Origin: Spirochaetota bacterium
Lineage (GTDB): Bacteria; Spirochaetota; Spirochaetia; Treponematales; UBA12059
DNA: 64,000 nt
NCBI GenBank assembly: GCA_022703505.1
Contig: JAKLDN010000002.1
Location: 124,001-188,000, forward strand
Direction of reading: 5' to 3'
The notes under the pieces are model-generated. The model saw nothing but the letters and a program-made list of their open reading frames with translations, ran no database searches and was not told the origin of the DNA. Below, one piece after another: positions 34,059 to 42,357 of this stretch (positions are counted from its first letter, which is position 1; every line of letters begins with the position of its first letter). A program made the position numbers and the translations under genes.

Positions 34059-34837
34059 TCCTCGTCCCCCAGGACCTCGTCCGAGTGGATCCGGCGTCCG
34101 TAGACCTGCTCCATCTCGTGGAGGAAGTTGTCCTTGTCGATGTCCTTCATCTGCTTGTCGTAGACTATTGTTCCCGCCCGGATGCCCACCACCCGGGTGG
34201 CGTACTTGAGGGCCAGGTCCACGTGGTGGAGGTTGGCCACCGTGGTGATCCCGTCCTCCCGGTTGATCTTCTTGAGGTAGTTCATGACCTGGATCGTGGT
34301 AACCGGGTCCAGGGAGGCCACGGGCTCGTCCGCCAGCATGACCAGGGGCTCCTGGGCCAGGGCCCGGGCTATGGCCACGCGCTGCTGCTGGCCCCCGGAA
34401 AGCTCGCTGGCCCGGGTGTGGACCTTCTCCAGGATGTCCACCCGCTTCAAGGCCCGGTAGGCGATCTGCTTGTCCTCCTCCGGGAAGAGCCCCAGCACGG
34501 TCCGCCAGGTCGGGTTGTAGGCCACCCGGCCGGACAGGACGTTGGAGAGGACGGACATGCGCTTCACGATGTTGAAGCCCTGGAAGATCATACCGATCTG
34601 GCGGCGGACGTTCCTCAGGGTCTTGCCGGTCGCCCTGTTCACGGCCACCCCGTTGACCGTCACCTCGCCCTCGGTGGTGTCGATCAGCTGGTTGATCAGC
34701 CGCAGGAGGGTGGACTTCCCGGCCCCCGAGAGGCCCAGGATGGCGACGAATTCGCCCTTGTCTATGGAGAGGTTGACTCCCTTGAGCGCCTGGACCCCGT
34801 TGGGGTAGGTCTTGGATACGTTGGTGAACTGGATCAT
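34055..34837 (-). CDS. phnC: Phosphonate-type ABC transporter ATPase
   Basis: A 260-residue ATPase with Walker [10 protein letters not shown] (35-43), signature [16 protein letters not shown] and Walker [13 protein letters not shown]. It opens [21 protein letters not shown], typical of PhnC. GAAAGGAG precedes the ATG at 34837; longer in-frame starts would run across the intergenic region. It powers import through the two PhnE-like permeases; the cognate binding protein is the divergent phnD gene. Confidence 0.92.
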   Translation of the reverse strand: MIQFTNVSKTYPNGVQALKGVNLSIDKGEFVAILGLSGAGKSTLLRLINQLIDTTEGEVTVNGVAVNRATGKTLRNVRRQIGMIFQGFNIVKRMSVLSNVLSGRVAYNPTWRTVLGLFPEEDKQIAYRALKRVDILEKVHTRASELSGGQQQRVAIARALAQEPLVMLADEPVASLDPVTTIQVMNYLKKINREDGITTVANLHHVDLALKYATRVVGIRAGTIVYDKQMKDIDKDNFLHEMEQVYGRRIHSDEVLGDEE

Positions 34838-35012
34838 GGGCGCTCCTTTCGGACGGCGGGCGTATCCGGGGCCGGGACCGGATCGGTCCGGGGTCCCCGC
34901 GCGGCATCCGCCACTGTATCCGAAGAAAATCCGTATGTACAGAACGGCCCCGCTAGAGTACCATATCTCGAGAATCTTGTTCGCGGTATCCGCACGTTTA
35001 TAGGAGGATCCC
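34838..35012. promoter_or_regulatory. Divergent phnC / phnD promoter region
   Basis: A 175-base gap, AT-richer than its surroundings between 34915 and 35000. TCTCGAGA (about 34968-34975) is palindromic. TTGTTC (34977-34982) and TATAGG (34999-35004) might be a promoter for phnD, but the spacing (16) and closeness to the AGGAGG ribosome site leave doubt. No confident Pho box is seen, so phosphate control is not shown. Confidence 0.4.
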
Positions 35013-35939
35013 ATGAAGAACCGTATCGCCCTCTTGCTCATCCTGGCCCTGGCCCTGCCGCTGGCCCTCTTCGCGGACGGCACCAAGGAAAAGGCCGTGA
35101 ATCCGGACGTGATCCAGGTCCAGCTGATCCCCTCCCGGGACGCCGCCTACCTGGACGCCCAGCGCATGCCCATGCAGCAGATGCTGGAAGCCCAGCTCAA
35201 GCGCAAGGTCAACGTCACCGTGGCCACGGACTACAACGCCCTGATCGAGGGCATGGCCGCCGGACAGATCCACGTGGGCCTTCTTGCCACCACCGCCTAC
35301 GTCATGGCCGCCGACGAGGGATTTGCAGAGGCCATCCTGAAATCCACGCGGTATGACGTGGACGACAACGGCAACCTGCTCAAGGACAAGCCCCTGGTGT
35401 CCGGTTACAAGGCGCAGCTTGTCGCCGGAGCGGACTCGGGGATCAAGAGCGTCAAGGACCTCAAGGGCAAGAAGATCGCCATCGCCTCCTTCACCTCCAC
35501 CTCCGGCTTCGTGTGGCCCGCCAACCTCCTGGCGGACAACGGCCTGGATCCCGAGAAGGACGTCACCTGGATGAACGTGGGCGGCCACGACAACGCCATC
35601 ACCGCGGTCTTCAACGGCCAGGCGGACGCCGCCTTCACCTTCAAGGACGCCCGGACCCTTTTCTCGAAGGAAGCCTTCTACCCGGACCTCATGAAGAAGG
35701 TCGTCCTGATCTCCAACACCAGCGAGATCCCCAACGACACGATCTCCGTGATCCCCAACCTGGATCCCAAGCTCAAGGAGGCCATCCGGATGGCCTTCAT
35801 CAACATGGTGAAGGATCCCAAGGGCCTGGAGATCATGCGGAAGATCTACAACCACGAGGGCTACGCCCCCGCCAAGGACTCGGACTACGACCTGGTCCGG
35901 ACCTACCTGGCCCGCCAGAAGAAGTGGACCTTCAAGTAG
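35013..35939 (+). CDS. phnD: Phosphonate-type ABC transporter substrate-binding protein
   Basis: A 308-residue periplasmic binding protein with a signal peptide ([20 protein letters not shown]). Family segments include [46 protein letters not shown] and [21 protein letters not shown], characteristic of PhnD/phosphate-phosphonate-phosphite binding proteins. It is transcribed divergently from phnC and ends at a strong terminator. The ligand could be a phosphonate, phosphite or an organophosphate. Confidence 0.9.
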   Translation: MKNRIALLLILALALPLALFADGTKEKAVNPDVIQVQLIPSRDAAYLDAQRMPMQQMLEAQLKRKVNVTVATDYNALIEGMAAGQIHVGLLATTAYVMAADEGFAEAILKSTRYDVDDNGNLLKDKPLVSGYKAQLVAGADSGIKSVKDLKGKKIAIASFTSTSGFVWPANLLADNGLDPEKDVTWMNVGGHDNAITAVFNGQADAAFTFKDARTLFSKEAFYPDLMKKVVLISNTSEIPNDTISVIPNLDPKLKEAIRMAFINMVKDPKGLEIMRKIYNHEGYAPAKDSDYDLVRTYLARQKKWTFK

Positions 35940-35997
35940 GAGCCCCGGTTCGTCGAAGAGGTTCCGCGATCTGTCCGTCGCGCTGCCCGATTCCAAC

Positions 35998-36026
35998 GGC
36001 CCCCGGCGCCCGCCGGGGGCCTTTTG
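35998..36026 (+). terminator. Rho-independent terminator after phnD
   Basis: GGCCCCCGGC and GCCGGGGGCC form a ten-pair stem around GCCC (35998-36021), followed by TTTTG. It overlaps the region just ahead of the flavodoxin ribosome site (GGAGGT, from 36030), so the flavodoxin gene either has reduced read-through expression or an internal promoter I cannot see. Confidence 0.85.
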
Positions 36027-36038
36027 TTCGGAGGTACC

Positions 36039-36548
36039 ATGAAGACCCTGATCGCCTATTCGACCCGCTGGGGGATGACGGAGCGGACCGCCCGGCTCAT
36101 CGCGGAGACCCTGAAGGAGGCGGACGGCCGCCCGACCCACGTCCTGGACGCCCGGAAGGTCGGCCGCCGGGAGCTCGAGACCTACGACGCCTTCGTGGTG
36201 GGATCCTCCGTAGCCGCGGGGCGGTGGAAGGGCCCCGCCCGCCGTCTCCTGGCCCGCCTGGCCGCCGCCCGGAAGCCGACCGCGGTGTTCGTGACCGCCG
36301 CGGGGGTCCTCTCGGGCAAGGAGCCCGGCTCGGCTCCCGACGCGCCTCCCGAGGGCACCCCGGAGGAGCGCCGGGACAAGGCGGTGGGCCTCTACGTCGA
36401 TCCCGTGGCCGCCCAGGCGGGGCTAAAACCCGTGGCCAAGTCCGCCTTCGGGGGCCGCATGGCCTTCTTCGGCAAGGTGATGATCGACAACTGGGAGGCC
36501 GAGCCCGTGGCCGCCTGGGCCCGGGAGCTCGCGCGCGCGCTCCGCTAG
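36039..36548 (+). CDS. Flavodoxin-domain protein
   Basis: A 169-residue flavodoxin-like protein with the FMN phosphate loop YSTRWGMTERTA and a second strand YDAFVVGSSVAAGRWKGPA. It resembles the HemG/flavodoxin_5 group more than electron-carrier flavodoxins. An in-frame ATG at 36024 lies before the ribosome site, so 36039 is chosen (GGAGGT). It may serve protoporphyrinogen oxidation or general redox roles; context gives no help. It is convergent with a histidine kinase gene. Confidence 0.75.
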   Translation: MKTLIAYSTRWGMTERTARLIAETLKEADGRPTHVLDARKVGRRELETYDAFVVGSSVAAGRWKGPARRLLARLAAARKPTAVFVTAAGVLSGKEPGSAPDAPPEGTPEERRDKAVGLYVDPVAAQAGLKPVAKSAFGGRMAFFGKVMIDNWEAEPVAAWARELARALR

Positions 36549-36594
36549 GTTCCGCCGTCGACGGGACGGGGTCTACGGCCCTCGGCGGCCGGGC

Positions 36595-38052
36595 CTACCG
36601 GTCGTCCGCCGGGAAGCTCAGGGTCCACCGGGCCCCTTCCCGGCGGCAGTCCCCTCCCATCTGCTCCGCCAACAATCCGATCAGCCGCATCCCGAAGCCG
36701 CCGTTCCCGGGGCCGACGGCCTCCTCGGGGATGCCGGGACCGTTGTCCTCGTAGGCGCAGACCACGCGCGGGCCTTCCCGTCGGGCGGAGATCCGTATGA
36801 CCCCGTCCGGGAGCCCCGCGAAGGCGTACTTCATGGAGTTCGTGGTCCATTCGTTCAGGATGATCCCCAGGGAGGACAGGGTCCGGGCGTCCAGGACGAC
36901 GCCGTCGACCTCGGTCTCCAGGCGGACCGGGGGTGTGGGCGGGAAGATCCCCAGGATCTCCCGTACCAGGGGGCCCAGGTACTCCCGGAGGTCCAGTCGG
37001 CCGAAGTCTCCGGAGTCGTAGAGCTTGTTGTACAATACGAGCATGGACCGCACCCGGCCCGAGAGGTCCCGGAGCCGGGCCAGGGACTCCGGATCGGAGA
37101 CCTCGTCCATCTGGAGGGCGAGAAGGCTCAGGATGGTCTGGAGGTTGTTCTTGACCCGGTGGTGGGTTTCCCTGAGGAGGATCTCCTTCTCCCGGAGCAG
37201 GGACCGGACGTGCTCCTCCGAGCGCCGGGGCGCGCTGACGTCGCTGTAGGCCACCGCCACCCCGTAGCCCTCCAGGGGGAGGGGCGCGGAGTTGACGGTC
37301 AGCCAGGTGGTCTCCCCGGGCTCCTTCAGGATCCCCATCTCCACGCCCTCCACGAGGCGCCCCTCCCGGAGGGCCCGGGTGCTGGCGTACTCCTCCGGGG
37401 GCATGGGGCTGCCGTCGGCCCGGACGATCCGCCACTCGGTCCCGTCGATCCGTCTTCCGGCGTGGTCCTCCCGGGACAGGCCGAGGATGCGCTCGGACAT
37501 GCGGTTGGTCTCCAGGATCTTCCCGGAGGCGTCGGTGATCGTGACGCCCACGGGCAGGACATCCACCAGGGTCCGGTACTTGGTCTCGCTCTCCCGCAGG
37601 GAACGCTCCGCCCGCTTCCGCTCGGAGATGTCCCGGGCCACGCCGAACAGGAATTTTCGGCCCTCCACCTTGGTGAAGATCCCGTTCACCTCGACGGGGA
37701 CCAGGGTCCCGTCCCTGCGGCGGTGGAGCGTCTCGAAGAGGACGGTGGCCCCCTCGGGCCGGACGTTCCAGAATTCCACGAACCCCCTGGACGGGTAGTT
37801 CGGATCCAGGTCGTCGATCGTGAGGCCGAGGAGTTCCTCCCGGGTGTACCCGGTCATGGCGCAGGCCACGCGGTTCACGTCCAGGACCCGGCCTTCCTCG
37901 CTGAGCAGGTATACGGCGTCGATGCTGTTTTCCAGAAGACTCCGGTACAGGGCCTCCCGCAGGGAGGACGTCGCGCCGGCCGCCTCCGGCGGGGTTCCGG
38001 GAGAGGCGGGATTCGCTTTTTCTGGCCGCGCCGTTTTTGCCTCGGTTTTCAT
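36595..38052 (-). CDS. PAS-PAS sensor histidine kinase (HisKA_2 type)
   Basis: A 485-residue soluble kinase without membrane helices. The first PAS domain spans about 35-150 (AVYLLSEEGRVLDVNRVACAMTGY ... FGVARDISERKRAE), the second about 160-280, then a HisKA_2 dimerisation/phosphoacceptor motif ETHHRVKNNLQTI and an ATPase domain (NEWTTNSMKYAFAG, EDNGPGIPEE). HisKA_2 kinases commonly pair with receivers lacking DNA-binding domains. GGAGG precedes the ATG. Two further sensory genes lie within 5 kb. Confidence 0.9.
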   Translation of the reverse strand: MKTEAKTARPEKANPASPGTPPEAAGATSSLREALYRSLLENSIDAVYLLSEEGRVLDVNRVACAMTGYTREELLGLTIDDLDPNYPSRGFVEFWNVRPEGATVLFETLHRRRDGTLVPVEVNGIFTKVEGRKFLFGVARDISERKRAERSLRESETKYRTLVDVLPVGVTITDASGKILETNRMSERILGLSREDHAGRRIDGTEWRIVRADGSPMPPEEYASTRALREGRLVEGVEMGILKEPGETTWLTVNSAPLPLEGYGVAVAYSDVSAPRRSEEHVRSLLREKEILLRETHHRVKNNLQTILSLLALQMDEVSDPESLARLRDLSGRVRSMLVLYNKLYDSGDFGRLDLREYLGPLVREILGIFPPTPPVRLETEVDGVVLDARTLSSLGIILNEWTTNSMKYAFAGLPDGVIRISARREGPRVVCAYEDNGPGIPEEAVGPGNGGFGMRLIGLLAEQMGGDCRREGARWTLSFPADDR

Positions 38053-38216
38053 CCTGGAGCCTCCTTCCCGGCAGGGCGCCCGTCGGGACTCCGGGTTCGA
38101 GTGTACGCCCGTTTCCCGGGGGCGTCAAACCCGCGACGCCCGGCTTCCGGATATCCCTCAAGTGGATTATCCTGAGAAAGCAGGGCCGCGGCCTCGCGGC
38201 GCCCGAAAGGAGCCCC

Positions 38217-39185
38217 ATGCCCCTGTTCCGTCCCGAGCTCTTCCAGGGCGCCCGCAGGCGGCGCCGCTACTTCGAGGGCTGGTACTTCAAGCAGGTGTCC
38301 CCGGACGGAAGGGCCTGGTCCTTCATCCCCGGGGTGAGCCTGGACGCGGAGGGGCGGCGCAGGGCCTTCGTCCAGGCCATAGACGGGAGCGCCGGGACCA
38401 CCCGGTGGTACGAGTTCCCCTTCGAGGCCTTCCGCTGGGACCGCCGATCCCTGGACCTCCGGGTGGGGGGCAACCGTTTCTCCCTGTCCGGGATCGGGCT
38501 GGACCTGGACGGACCGGAGGGGCGGATCCGCGCCGAGCTCCGCTTCGGTCCGTCCGTCCGGTTCCCCTCCCGCCCCTGGAGGCCGGGGATCATGGGCCCC
38601 TACTCCTTCGTGCCCTTCCTGGAGTGCAACCACGGGCTCGTGTCCCTGGACCACCGGACGGACGGGCGGGTGGAGGCCGACGGGGTCGGGATCTCCATGG
38701 ACGGCGGCCGGGGCTACATAGAGAAGGACTGGGGCTCCTCCATGCCCGCCGCCTGGATCTGGTGCCAGTCGAACTCCTTCCCGGAACCGGGGGTGTCCCT
38801 CCTGTTCTCCCTGGCGGACATTCCCTGGCTGGGCGGGCGCTTCCCGGGCTTCCTCTGCGCGGCCCTCCTGCCCGGGGAGGGGGTCCGTGTCTGGGCGTCC
38901 TGGAACGGCTCCCGGATCGACCGCCTGGAGGTCGGGGACCGGAGCATCGGCGTCCGGATCCGGCGGCGGGACGAGATCCTGGATCTGAGGATGGAGCGGG
39001 GCCGGGGAGGCCTGCTCCGGGCCCCCGCGGCGGGGGCCATGGACCGCAGGATCGCGGAATCCGTGGACGCGGTGCTCTGGGCGCGGCTGGAAGGCCGGGG
39101 CCGCCGGATCTTCGAGGGGACCGCCCGGCCCGCGGGCCTCGAGACGGTGGGGGATCACTCGCTGCTCGCGCCCGGGGGGTCCTAG
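38217..39185 (+). CDS. Tocopherol cyclase-like protein
   Basis: A 322-residue protein of the tocopherol-cyclase (TOCC/VTE1-like) family. Recognisable parts are YFEGWYFKQVSPDGRAWSFIPG at the N terminus, GPYSFVPFLECNHGLVSLDH in the middle and GYIEKDWGSSMPAAWIWCQSNSF, the most conserved stretch. AAAGGAG fixes the start. Bacterial members occur without any tocopherol pathway, and no quinol biosynthesis gene is nearby, so the substrate is likely different. It is followed by the inverted-repeat element at 39184-39324. Confidence 0.8.
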   Translation: MPLFRPELFQGARRRRRYFEGWYFKQVSPDGRAWSFIPGVSLDAEGRRRAFVQAIDGSAGTTRWYEFPFEAFRWDRRSLDLRVGGNRFSLSGIGLDLDGPEGRIRAELRFGPSVRFPSRPWRPGIMGPYSFVPFLECNHGLVSLDHRTDGRVEADGVGISMDGGRGYIEKDWGSSMPAAWIWCQSNSFPEPGVSLLFSLADIPWLGGRFPGFLCAALLPGEGVRVWASWNGSRIDRLEVGDRSIGVRIRRRDEILDLRMERGRGGLLRAPAAGAMDRRIAESVDAVLWARLEGRGRRIFEGTARPAGLETVGDHSLLAPGGS

Positions 39186-39324
39186 GAGCCTATCGACTTG
39201 TGGATCTTTAGCGCCGATAGGCGCTAAAGATCCCGATTATCCGGCTCCTTTGGAGTTTGTAAAGTAGAAAAATCGCACAAGTGCGATTTTTCTACTTTTA
39301 GGTGGGGCAAGCCCGACAAACTCC
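39184..39324. repeat. Nested inverted-repeat element
   Basis: Two perfect hairpins, each enclosed by its own outer repeat. Outer pair AGGAGCC (39184-39190)/GGCTCCT (39243-39249) flanks a 14-pair stem at 39202-39215/39220-39233 with loop GATA. Outer pair GGAGTTTGT (39252-39260)/ACAAACTCC (39316-39324) flanks an 18-pair stem at 39261-39278/39281-39298. CCTATCG (39189-39195) and CGATAGG (39215-39221) offer a competing fold. The stretch is AT-rich compared with the genome and fills the gap between two convergent genes, overlapping the stop codon of the first and abutting that of the second. Confidence 0.85.
39261..39301. terminator. Strong bidirectional terminator hairpin
   Basis: The 18-pair stem AAAGTAGAAAAATCGCAC/GTGCGATTTTTCTACTTT has internal U-rich and A-rich tracts on its two arms and ends in TTTTA, so it can terminate transcription from either side of the convergent genes. 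Confidence 0.7.
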
Positions 39325-40892
39325 TACCGGCCCGGATAGGGCAGATCCAGGAACACGGCCGTCCCGCCCTTGCTCTCGAACCGGACGCTTCCTCCCAGCT
39401 GGTCCGTCAGGACCCTCACCAGGCGGAGCCCGAAGCTGGAGGTCTTAAAGGGGTCCAGGGAAACCGGCAGGCCCGCCCCGTCGTCCCGTACCTCGACGGC
39501 GACCCGTCGTCCCTTCCGGGCGGCCGTGATCCGGATATGCCCCTCCTCCCGGTCCCGGAAGGCGTACTTCATGGCGTTCGTGAGCAGCTCGTTCAGGATG
39601 ATCCCCAGGACGGAGACGGTCTTCACGGGCAGGTTGAACTCCTCGATCCGGGTCTCGATCCGGACGAACCCGCCCTTCGGGAACATCCCCACGATCTCCG
39701 CCGCCAGGTCCGGGATGTACTCGCCCAGGGGCATCTCCCGCAGGTTTTCCGTCCGGTAGAGTTTCTCGTAGAGGGTCCCCATGCTCTGCAGTCGGGACTT
39801 GGCTTCCCGCAGGGCTTCCGCGGCCGCCTCGTCCGCGACGGACTCGGATTGAAGGTCCAGAAGGCCGATCACCGTGGCCATGTTGTTCTTGATGCGGTGG
39901 TGGACCTCGTGCAGGAGGAGGTCCTTCTCCGAGAGCAGGTGCCGAATCCTCTGCTCCGCCGCCTTCCGTTTGAGGGTGCTCGCCGTGATTTCCGCGAAGG
40001 CCAGGAGTTCGTCGGGTTCCGGCGGAGGCCGCGATTCCTGTCCGACCAGGATCAGTGTCCCGTACAACTGGCCCTCGGAGAGCAGGGCGACTCCTCGGAA
40101 CCAATCCGCCCGAAGGGATTGTTGCAGGATGTTGCTCACGGTTCCGGGAACCTTGCCGAAGGACATCTCGTGGATGCTCGAAACCACTCCGACCCGCTCT
40201 ATGACCATCCTTCGATAATTCGCTTCGCTCACCGGTGTGCGCATTCCCAGCATCCTGCGGCCCACGGCCCCGATGAGCGTCCGGCTCTCGTCCTCGGAGC
40301 TTGCGAAATCCTCCAAGATCAAGACTCTGCCCGCCTCATCGTAGCTGTTCGCGGCGCTGATCCTCGCCTTGAATATGTCCACGGCGTTTTCCAGCGCGAA
40401 TCGGTAGATCGATTCCAGGGGGATCCCGTCCAGTCGAAGGGCATAGTCGTTGATCTTGTCCAGGATTCGGTTCCGCTCCGACAGGCGGTTACGGGCTTCG
40501 AAGAGGTCGAAGGCGGTCTCCAGGACCGAGCGGAGGATGAAGGGGGCGGCGTTCCTGCTGACGTAGCCGTATCGGGGAACGCTCCGCACGCGCTCCGAGG
40601 CGGCGTTTCCGGGCTTGGCGTCCAGGAAGACGACGGGAAGGTCCCGGAACTCGGGGATCGAGGCCGCCAGTCGGGCGCAGGCTCCGTCCCCGTCCAGGTC
40701 GACGTCCAGGAGGGCCAGGCCGATGAGGGGATCCGAGCGCAGCCGGGCTTCCGCCCCGGATTCCGAGCGCTCGACGACCACCTCGTAGCCGAAGCCTTCG
40801 AGGGCCGGAGCCGGCGAGGTCTCGCCCGCGGATTCCGGCTCCGCGAGAAGGACGCGCCTAATCCTCGGCGGACTCGTCTCCGGAGTCTTCAT
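39324..40892 (-). CDS. Sensor histidine kinase with degenerate receiver, GAF and HisKA_2 domains
   Basis: A 522-residue soluble kinase. Residues about 12-130 form a receiver-like domain, 165-315 a GAF domain, then HisKA_2 (HEVHHRIKNNMATV) and an ATPase domain (NELLTNAMKYAFRD, DDGAGLPVS). The receiver retains the acceptor-like D63, but one of the acidic pair is replaced by proline (EPE at 18-20), the conserved Thr by D91 and the Lys by R113, so phosphorylation is doubtful. It closely resembles the intact receiver encoded at 41132-42244 (YGYV-x-[KR]-N region), implying duplication. The start overlaps the end of the small charged-protein gene by 35 bases. Confidence 0.88.
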   Translation of the reverse strand: MKTPETSPPRIRRVLLAEPESAGETSPAPALEGFGYEVVVERSESGAEARLRSDPLIGLALLDVDLDGDGACARLAASIPEFRDLPVVFLDAKPGNAASERVRSVPRYGYVSRNAAPFILRSVLETAFDLFEARNRLSERNRILDKINDYALRLDGIPLESIYRFALENAVDIFKARISAANSYDEAGRVLILEDFASSEDESRTLIGAVGRRMLGMRTPVSEANYRRMVIERVGVVSSIHEMSFGKVPGTVSNILQQSLRADWFRGVALLSEGQLYGTLILVGQESRPPPEPDELLAFAEITASTLKRKAAEQRIRHLLSEKDLLLHEVHHRIKNNMATVIGLLDLQSESVADEAAAEALREAKSRLQSMGTLYEKLYRTENLREMPLGEYIPDLAAEIVGMFPKGGFVRIETRIEEFNLPVKTVSVLGIILNELLTNAMKYAFRDREEGHIRITAARKGRRVAVEVRDDGAGLPVSLDPFKTSSFGLRLVRVLTDQLGGSVRFESKGGTAVFLDLPYPGR

Positions 40893-41037
40893 CGTCCGAT
40901 TCCGGCTCCTCCCCCTCGGGGAGCTCGCCGCGCGCCGCGGCTTCCCTGCGCAGCTTCTTCTTGAGTTCCTTCTCTTCCTTCTTCTTCTTGCGCTCCAGTT
41001 CCTTCCGGCGCTTCTCTCCCGTGTAGTTAGGTTTCAA
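40858..41037 (-). CDS. Small highly charged protein (59 residues)
   Basis: A short protein starting KPNYTGEKRRKELERKKKK, then a long run of alternating K and E and a C-terminal acidic tail (DDEDSGDESAED). It should form a single charged helix. I choose the TTG at 41037 as start: GAGGAG lies twelve bases upstream, and the longer frame to 41082 would begin inside the -10 box. Similar Lys/Glu-rich small proteins beginning PNY are known in other bacteria without function. A good promoter lies upstream, supporting a real gene. Confidence 0.6.
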   Translation of the reverse strand: MKPNYTGEKRRKELERKKKKEEKELKKKLRREAAARGELPEGEEPESDDEDSGDESAED

Positions 41038-41070
41038 TCCGGTTTCCCGCTCCTCGGTATGGGTACCTAC

Positions 41071-41099
41071 ACTATAGTCCAATACGCCGCCGATTGTAA
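41071..41099 (-). promoter_or_regulatory. Promoter of the charged-protein / histidine kinase operon
   Basis: On the minus strand TTACAA (41099-41094), 17 bases, TATAGT (41076-41071). Transcription should begin near 41064, giving a 27-base leader to the TTG at 41037. Confidence 0.65.
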
Positions 41100-41131
41100 G
41101 ACGCGGGGAGGAGCCGCGGCCGCCCCGGGGT

Positions 41132-42244
41132 TCAAGGCGCGGCCCAATCGGCGACGGGCTGGTAGATGGCGTAGATGTAGAAACTCCCTTCGAGTTCGAT
41201 CAAGGACGCCGTGATGGATACGCGGATGCGGGAGCCGTCCTTCCTTCGTCGGACCGCCTCGCACTGCAGGGGTTCGCCGGACGCCACACGCCTGGAGTAG
41301 TCCCGGCCCTCCTCCCCGTGTTCCGGAGGCACCACCAGGTCGTTGATGGGGCGGCCGACGGCCTCCTCCTGGCTGTAGCCGAAGGTCCGGAGGAAGTTCG
41401 CGTTGACCTTGACCACCCGGTCCTCGCCGTCCAGGAGGACGATGGGCACCGGCGCGCAGTCGAAGAGGTATTCGTAGTGGGCGGTGACCCGGCGGAGCTG
41501 CCGTTCGGATTCGATCCTGTCGGTGACGTTCCGGACCACCGCCAGGACCTGGTTCTCGTCCTGCCGGGCCAGCCGCAGCTCGTAGATCCGGATCCGGCCG
41601 TCGGGATTCAGGGAATACGAATCCGTGAGGACCTCCCCGGTCTCCAGGCAGGTCCGGTAGAGGGCCAGGTGGCGTTCCGCCTCCCCGGGGGGCAGGATCT
41701 CCCGGATGTTCGTGCCCGCCACGCGTTCCTCGGGGACCGCCAAGCCGACGCCCGGGGGAGCGTGGAAGTCCCGGATGGTCCCGTCCCGGTCGACGGAAAA
41801 GATGAGGTCCGGGATCGCCTGGAGCATGGCCTCCCTGCGCCGGGACTGCCGCCGCACCTCTTCGTGGGCGCTGAAGAGCTCGAAGGCCAGCTCGATGGAG
41901 GACAGGAGGACGAAGCCGCCCGAGTTCTTGACGACGTACCCGTACCGGGTGATGTTCCGGACCTTGTCGACCATCTCCCGCTCGGAATGGGAGGTCAGGA
42001 AGACGATGGGCAGGGACCGCAGCTCCAGGATCCGGGCCGCCGCGTCGGGGCCGCTCAGTCCGGGGCCCAGGTCGATGTCCATCAGGACCAGGTCGACCGC
42101 GGGATCGGAGCGGATCGCCTCGACGCTCGCCTCCCCGGTATGCACGATCTCCACGTCATAGCCCGACTGCCCCAGTACCCGGGCTTCCGCCAGGGCTATG
42201 ACGGCTTCGTCTTCCACGAGGAGGAGCTTCTTGGGGGCGGGCAT
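41132..42244 (-). CDS. Receiver-PAS-PAS response regulator without output kinase
   Basis: A 370-residue protein with a complete receiver (acidic E11-D12-E13, phosphoacceptor D56 in LVLMDIDLG, T84, K106) followed by two PAS domains at about 135-250 and 255-365. The second PAS has the canonical NANFLRTFGYSQEEAVGR and ends at the C terminus, so there is no kinase, cyclase or DNA-binding domain. It may act by protein contact, possibly with the HisKA_2 kinases encoded nearby. GGAGG precedes the ATG. Confidence 0.88.
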   Translation of the reverse strand: MPAPKKLLLVEDEAVIALAEARVLGQSGYDVEIVHTGEASVEAIRSDPAVDLVLMDIDLGPGLSGPDAAARILELRSLPIVFLTSHSEREMVDKVRNITRYGYVVKNSGGFVLLSSIELAFELFSAHEEVRRQSRRREAMLQAIPDLIFSVDRDGTIRDFHAPPGVGLAVPEERVAGTNIREILPPGEAERHLALYRTCLETGEVLTDSYSLNPDGRIRIYELRLARQDENQVLAVVRNVTDRIESERQLRRVTAHYEYLFDCAPVPIVLLDGEDRVVKVNANFLRTFGYSQEEAVGRPINDLVVPPEHGEEGRDYSRRVASGEPLQCEAVRRRKDGSRIRVSITASLIELEGSFYIYAIYQPVADWAAP

Positions 42245-42301
42245 GGGCGCAACCTCCGTTGGCCGGCCTCGGCGTTCTCGGGGATCGGGGGACGCTCCCT
42301 G

Positions 42302-42352
42302 ACTATCCTGGATTCCCGGGCCTTTGGCAAGGGATGGAATCCCATTTATACT
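42302..42352. promoter_or_regulatory. Divergent promoter pair with overlapping -35 boxes
   Basis: Plus strand: TTGGCA (42324-42329), 17 bases, TATACT (42347-42352), five bases to the ATG at 42358 (leaderless). Minus strand: TTGCCA (42330-42325), 17 bases, GATAGT (42307-42302), giving a leader of about 50 bases to the receiver gene at 42244. The two -35 hexamers share TTGGCAA, which is nearly self-complementary. Confidence 0.6.
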
Positions 42353-42357
42353 CCGGG

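Noticed and set aside
39184-39324. Integron attC site or CRISPR repeat
   Set aside because: The terminal bases do not fit the RYYYAAC/GTTRRRY core sites, there is no cassette array or integrase, and no regularly spaced repeat.
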